Part shown: piece by piece, positions 4,795 through 6,467 of the stretch | How positions within the stretch are numbered: position 1 is the first letter of the stretch | How the letters are laid out: each line of letters starts with the position of its first letter | Source: an uncultured Oscillospiraceae bacterium | GTDB lineage: Bacteria > Bacillota > Clostridia > Oscillospirales > Oscillospiraceae | Direction: 5' to 3' | DNA length: 6,467 nt | Assembly (NCBI GenBank): GCA_905233785.1 | Contig: CAJOCV010000100.1 | Coordinates: forward strand, 1 to 6,467 | Made by a program: the position numbers and the translations under genes | Notes under the pieces: generated by a model | Told to the model about the DNA's origin: nothing | What the model saw: the letters and a program-made list of their open reading frames with translations, nothing else | Databases searched by the model: none

Positions 4795-4823
4795 GAATAA
4801 AAACTTGTTCCCCTCACAAACTA
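4795..4823 (+). promoter_or_regulatory. Candidate sigma-G-type promoter of the sleB-like gene
   Basis: GAATA (4795-4799), 17 bases, then CAAACTA (4817-4823) resembles the forespore sigma-G consensus (GMATR and CATNHTA), with one clear deviation in the -10. SleB genes are sigma-G dependent in Bacillus. The start would fall near 4830, inside the terminator loop or 3' arm. Such short motifs arise by chance, so this is tentative. No convincing sigma-A promoter is visible for this gene. Confidence 0.35.
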
Positions 4824-4848
4824 TCAAAAAGCTTGTGGGGGGATTTTT
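4810..4848 (+). terminator. Terminator of the XRE gene, overlapping the sleB-like ribosome binding site
   Basis: CCCCTCACAA (4810-4819) pairs with TTGTGGGGGG (4833-4842), one G-U pair included, and is followed by ATTTTT and then directly by the ATG at 4849. The 3' arm doubles as the G-rich Shine-Dalgarno (4837-4843) of the next gene. A transcript entering from upstream would therefore be both ended and masked for translation. Confidence 0.8.
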
Positions 4849-5517
4849 ATGTCCGCGGAGCGGAAGAAACTCGTTTTGATGCTCGCGATTTTGTTCGCGG
4901 TGAATATTTTCATCATCGCCCTGGCGCAGAGCGCCTCGGCGGATCTGTATAAGAAGGGCAGCAGCGGCGTCACTGTGACCGAGATCCAGAAGCGCCTCAA
5001 GGCCTGGGGCTACTACACCGGCGCGGTGGACGGCGTCTACGGCAGCAGGACCGAGGAGGCCGTGCGCTACTTCCAGCGCAAAAACGGCCTGACGCCGGAC
5101 GGCCAGGTGGGAAACCTCACCCTCGCCGCGCTCGGCATCCCGGCCACCGGCTCCGGCGGCGGGGGATCGGGCGATCTGCAGCTTTTGGCGCGGCTGATCT
5201 CCGCCGAGGCCAGGGGCGAACCCTATCTCGGTCAGGTCGCGGTCGGCGCGGTGGTCTTAAACCGCGTGGAGCACCCCTCGTTTCCCAACAGCATCTCCGG
5301 CGTCATCTATCAGCCGGGCGCCTTCTCCTGCCTCGACGACGGACAGTTCGACGAGCCCGTGAGCGAGAGCGCCTATCGCGCCGCCAAGGAGGCGATGAAC
5401 GGCTACGATCCCAGCTACGGCGCGATCTACTACTTTAATCCGGTAACTGCCACCAGCAAATGGATCTGGTCACGCCCGTTGATCGTTACGATCGGAAACC
5501 ACCGCTTCTGCTCTTGA
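4849..5517 (+). CDS. sleB: SleB-like spore cortex-lytic enzyme (PG-binding plus Hydrolase_2)
   Basis: A 222-residue exported peptidoglycan hydrolase. A signal peptide spans about residues 1-31 (K6-K7, a hydrophobic core, likely cleavage after A-S-A). A PG-binding type 1 domain follows (about 34-96), with G-S-S-G-V-T-V-T-E-I-Q-K-R-L and D-G-V-Y-G-S-R-T-E-E-A-V-R-Y-F-Q. A Gly/Ser linker (101-108) leads to the cell wall hydrolase (SleB/Hydrolase_2) domain, with I-S-A-E-A-R-G-E-P (117-125), V-G-A-V-V-L-N-R-V and a C-terminal F-N-P...W-I-W...I-G-N-H-R-F. Glu120 sits where the catalytic glutamate of SleB is expected. Family enzymes are lytic transglycosylases that degrade muramic-lactam cortex during germination. 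The protein is shorter than B. subtilis SleB (about 305). The usual partner gene ypeB is not downstream in this window. The symbol is given on domain layout; other roles in wall turnover are possible. Confidence 0.85.
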   Translation: MSAERKKLVLMLAILFAVNIFIIALAQSASADLYKKGSSGVTVTEIQKRLKAWGYYTGAVDGVYGSRTEEAVRYFQRKNGLTPDGQVGNLTLAALGIPATGSGGGGSGDLQLLARLISAEARGEPYLGQVAVGAVVLNRVEHPSFPNSISGVIYQPGAFSCLDDGQFDEPVSESAYRAAKEAMNGYDPSYGAIYYFNPVTATSKWIWSRPLIVTIGNHRFCS

Positions 5518-5542
5518 AACAGGGAACATTTTCCGCTATAAT
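5514..5542 (+). promoter_or_regulatory. Sigma-A promoter of the zinc-ribbon membrane protein gene
   Basis: TTGAAA (5514-5519), 17 bases and a perfect TATAAT (5537-5542). The -35 overlaps the TGA stop of the sleB-like gene. The start would be near 5549, with AAGGAG (5558-5563) nine bases before the ATG, so this gene can be made in growing cells independently of sleB. Confidence 0.85.
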
Positions 5543-5572
5543 CAGTCTATCCCTTGTAAGGAGTGGACGATC

Positions 5573-6184
5573 ATGGCTTATTGCAAACAATGCGGCGCCT
5601 ATATTCCCGATGGGCTGACAGCCTGCCTCGCCTGCGGCTACGATGAAAACCTCGCGGAAAAGGAGCAAGCGGCCGCGCAGCGGAAGTCGGCGAGCGAGCT
5701 GATGCGCGAGAAGCTGGAGGAGCAGCGCAAAGCCCGGCAGGAGGAGAACCGCCGTTGGGCTGAGCAGGAGCAGCAGAGACGGCAGCGGCAGGAGCAGAGC
5801 CGTCAGTGGGCGGAGGAGGAGTTTGCCCGCCGCCAGGCGGAGCGGCAGCAGGCCGCGCAAAGCTACGCCTACCGGACAACGAGGAATCACGCGGAAAACA
5901 CCAAGAGCGCGGAGCCGAACAAGCTCTTTGCCGCGTTGAGCTATTTGAGCTTCCTCTTTGTCCTGCCCTATATCGTGACGCCGAACGATTCCTTTGCCAA
6001 GTTCCATGCTAAGCAGGGCATGAAGCTGTTCCTGTTTACCCTCGTTGCGGATACCATCGGCGCGCTCACCGGCTTCGGCTGGGTGCTGACGCTGCTGCGT
6101 TTCTATTTTATATATAAAGGAATGATGAATGCATTCAACGGGATTGAGGAGCCTTTGCCCTGGATCGGGAACATCGGGAATTGA
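5573..6184 (+). CDS. Zinc-ribbon, coiled-coil and membrane-domain protein
   Basis: A 203-residue protein in three parts. Residues 4-21 are a zinc ribbon, C-K-Q-C and C-L-A-C, with cysteines at 4, 7, 18 and 21. Residues about 29-97 are a highly charged Glu/Arg/Gln-rich helix, probably a coiled coil, with W-A-E at 62-64 and again at 79-81. Residues 118-190 form a membrane domain with hydrophobic segments near 119-136, 151-167 and 169-183; between the first two lies F-A-K-F-H-A-K-Q-G-M, which resembles the F-H-x-x-Q-G motif of small DUF4870-like/TM proteins. Zinc-ribbon proteins of this build are common in Clostridia and have no settled function. The zinc ribbon and coil should face the cytoplasm. 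The coil segment is low in complexity, so similarity hits to it alone should be distrusted. It has its own promoter and an SD at 5558-5563. Confidence 0.85.
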   Translation: MAYCKQCGAYIPDGLTACLACGYDENLAEKEQAAAQRKSASELMREKLEEQRKARQEENRRWAEQEQQRRQRQEQSRQWAEEEFARRQAERQQAAQSYAYRTTRNHAENTKSAEPNKLFAALSYLSFLFVLPYIVTPNDSFAKFHAKQGMKLFLFTLVADTIGALTGFGWVLTLLRFYFIYKGMMNAFNGIEEPLPWIGNIGN

Positions 6185-6294
6185 TCCAGCTTGTGGAAAT
6201 TGCTGAGGCTTGATCTAAGTTTTGTATTTTTCGCCGCAGGAAATCCACAAGATTTAGCGGTGAAAAAATTTATCGAAAAAAGCGAAAAAAGGTG
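6185..6294. other. Intergenic region with A-tract UP-like element
   Basis: No gene is seen here. CTTGTGGA (6190-6197) and TCCACAAG (6244-6251) form a widely spaced 8-base inverted pair, too far apart and lacking a T-run to be a clear terminator. Phased A-runs at 6263-6290 immediately precede the first tandem promoter and resemble an UP element for the RNA polymerase alpha subunits. Confidence 0.5.
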
Positions 6295-6323
6295 TTGACA
6301 AAGTGAGATTGAGGTGGTATATT
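6295..6323 (+). promoter_or_regulatory. Strong tandem promoter P1 of a probable rRNA operon
   Basis: Perfect TTGACA (6295-6300), a 17-base spacer and TATATT (6318-6323), behind an A-tract region. A CGCTC-GAGA-GAGCG hairpin (6331-6344) lies at the start of the transcript. No open frame follows in the window. Confidence 0.85.
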
Positions 6324-6398
6324 AGCCAAGCGCTCGAGAGAGCGGCACGAAGATCGAAAGTCGAGAGAAAAAAAGTTTGAAAAAAACGAAAAAAACTC

Positions 6399-6427
6399 TT
6401 GACAAACGATTCAAAGTGTGGTAAAGT
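6399..6427 (+). promoter_or_regulatory. Strong tandem promoter P2 of a probable rRNA operon
   Basis: Perfect TTGACA (6399-6404), 17 bases and TAAAGT (6422-6427), 104 bases after P1, with its own A-tract UP-like region (6366-6397). The leader has GCTGT (6434-6438) able to pair with ACAGC (6452-6456) around a GAGAGG loop. Tandem promoters with A-rich upstream tracts and a structured non-coding leader are the usual front of rRNA operons in Firmicutes, so a 16S gene probably starts within a few hundred bases beyond the window. The RNA gene itself is not visible here. Confidence 0.8.
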
Positions 6428-6467
6428 AAACAAGCTGTCACCGAGAGGGAAACAGCGAAGCGTGTAC

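Noticed and set aside
5486..6007. 173-codon - strand frame over the zinc-ribbon gene
   Set aside because: Antisense of the Glu/Arg/Gln-rich coil gives a Leu/Pro-rich string. There is no ribosome binding site, and the + strand gene has promoter, SD and domain evidence.
6190..6251. TTGTGGA/TCCACAA pair as DnaA boxes or a replication origin
   Set aside because: Each matches the DnaA box only loosely, there are just two, and the context is an rRNA-type promoter region.

Overview
The window looks like a chromosomal segment of a spore-forming, GC-rich Firmicute of the gut Oscillospirales/Clostridia type. The clues are a T-box leader in front of thrS, a SleB-type cortex hydrolase, strong Gram-positive promoters with GGAGG-type ribosome binding sites, and two short GC-rich hairpin repeats of the kind scattered through such genomes. 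The genus is inferred from general resemblance only; no search was run.

Layout. Positions 1-521 hold two broken genes that face each other and are fused tail to tail: the first 21 codons of a nitrous-oxide-stimulated-promoter (YgbA_NO-like) gene on +, and a flavin reductase-like gene on - that has lost its C-terminal end and carries a one-base frameshift near its start. Positions 522-900 are non-coding and hold a dispersed palindromic repeat and a terminator. Positions 901-1785 are an AT-richer accessory module: a YbjN-domain gene and a 57-residue protein made of three 19-residue repeats share a - strand operon, opposite a ribbon-helix-helix (RHH) regulator on +. A perfect palindrome covers the -10 of the operon promoter, so the RHH protein is the obvious candidate repressor.

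Positions 1858-3920 are the thrS unit: sigma-A promoter, T-box leader with a candidate ACC (Thr) specifier, terminator/antiterminator, then a threonyl-tRNA synthetase lacking the N-terminal TGS domain. Positions 3921-4085 hold a hairpin repeat and a two-way terminator. Positions 4086-4790 are a second AT-richer pair: a small exported or membrane-anchored protein with a TTG start (-) and an XRE-family regulator (+), with two different palindromes between them.

Positions 4849-5517 encode a SleB-like spore cortex hydrolase. Its Shine-Dalgarno lies in the 3' arm of the preceding terminator, and a sigma-G-like promoter can be drawn through that terminator. Positions 5573-6184 encode a zinc-ribbon/coiled-coil/membrane protein with its own sigma-A promoter. 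The window ends with two strong tandem promoters behind A-tracts, the arrangement expected just upstream of an rRNA (or other stable RNA) operon beginning beyond position 6467.
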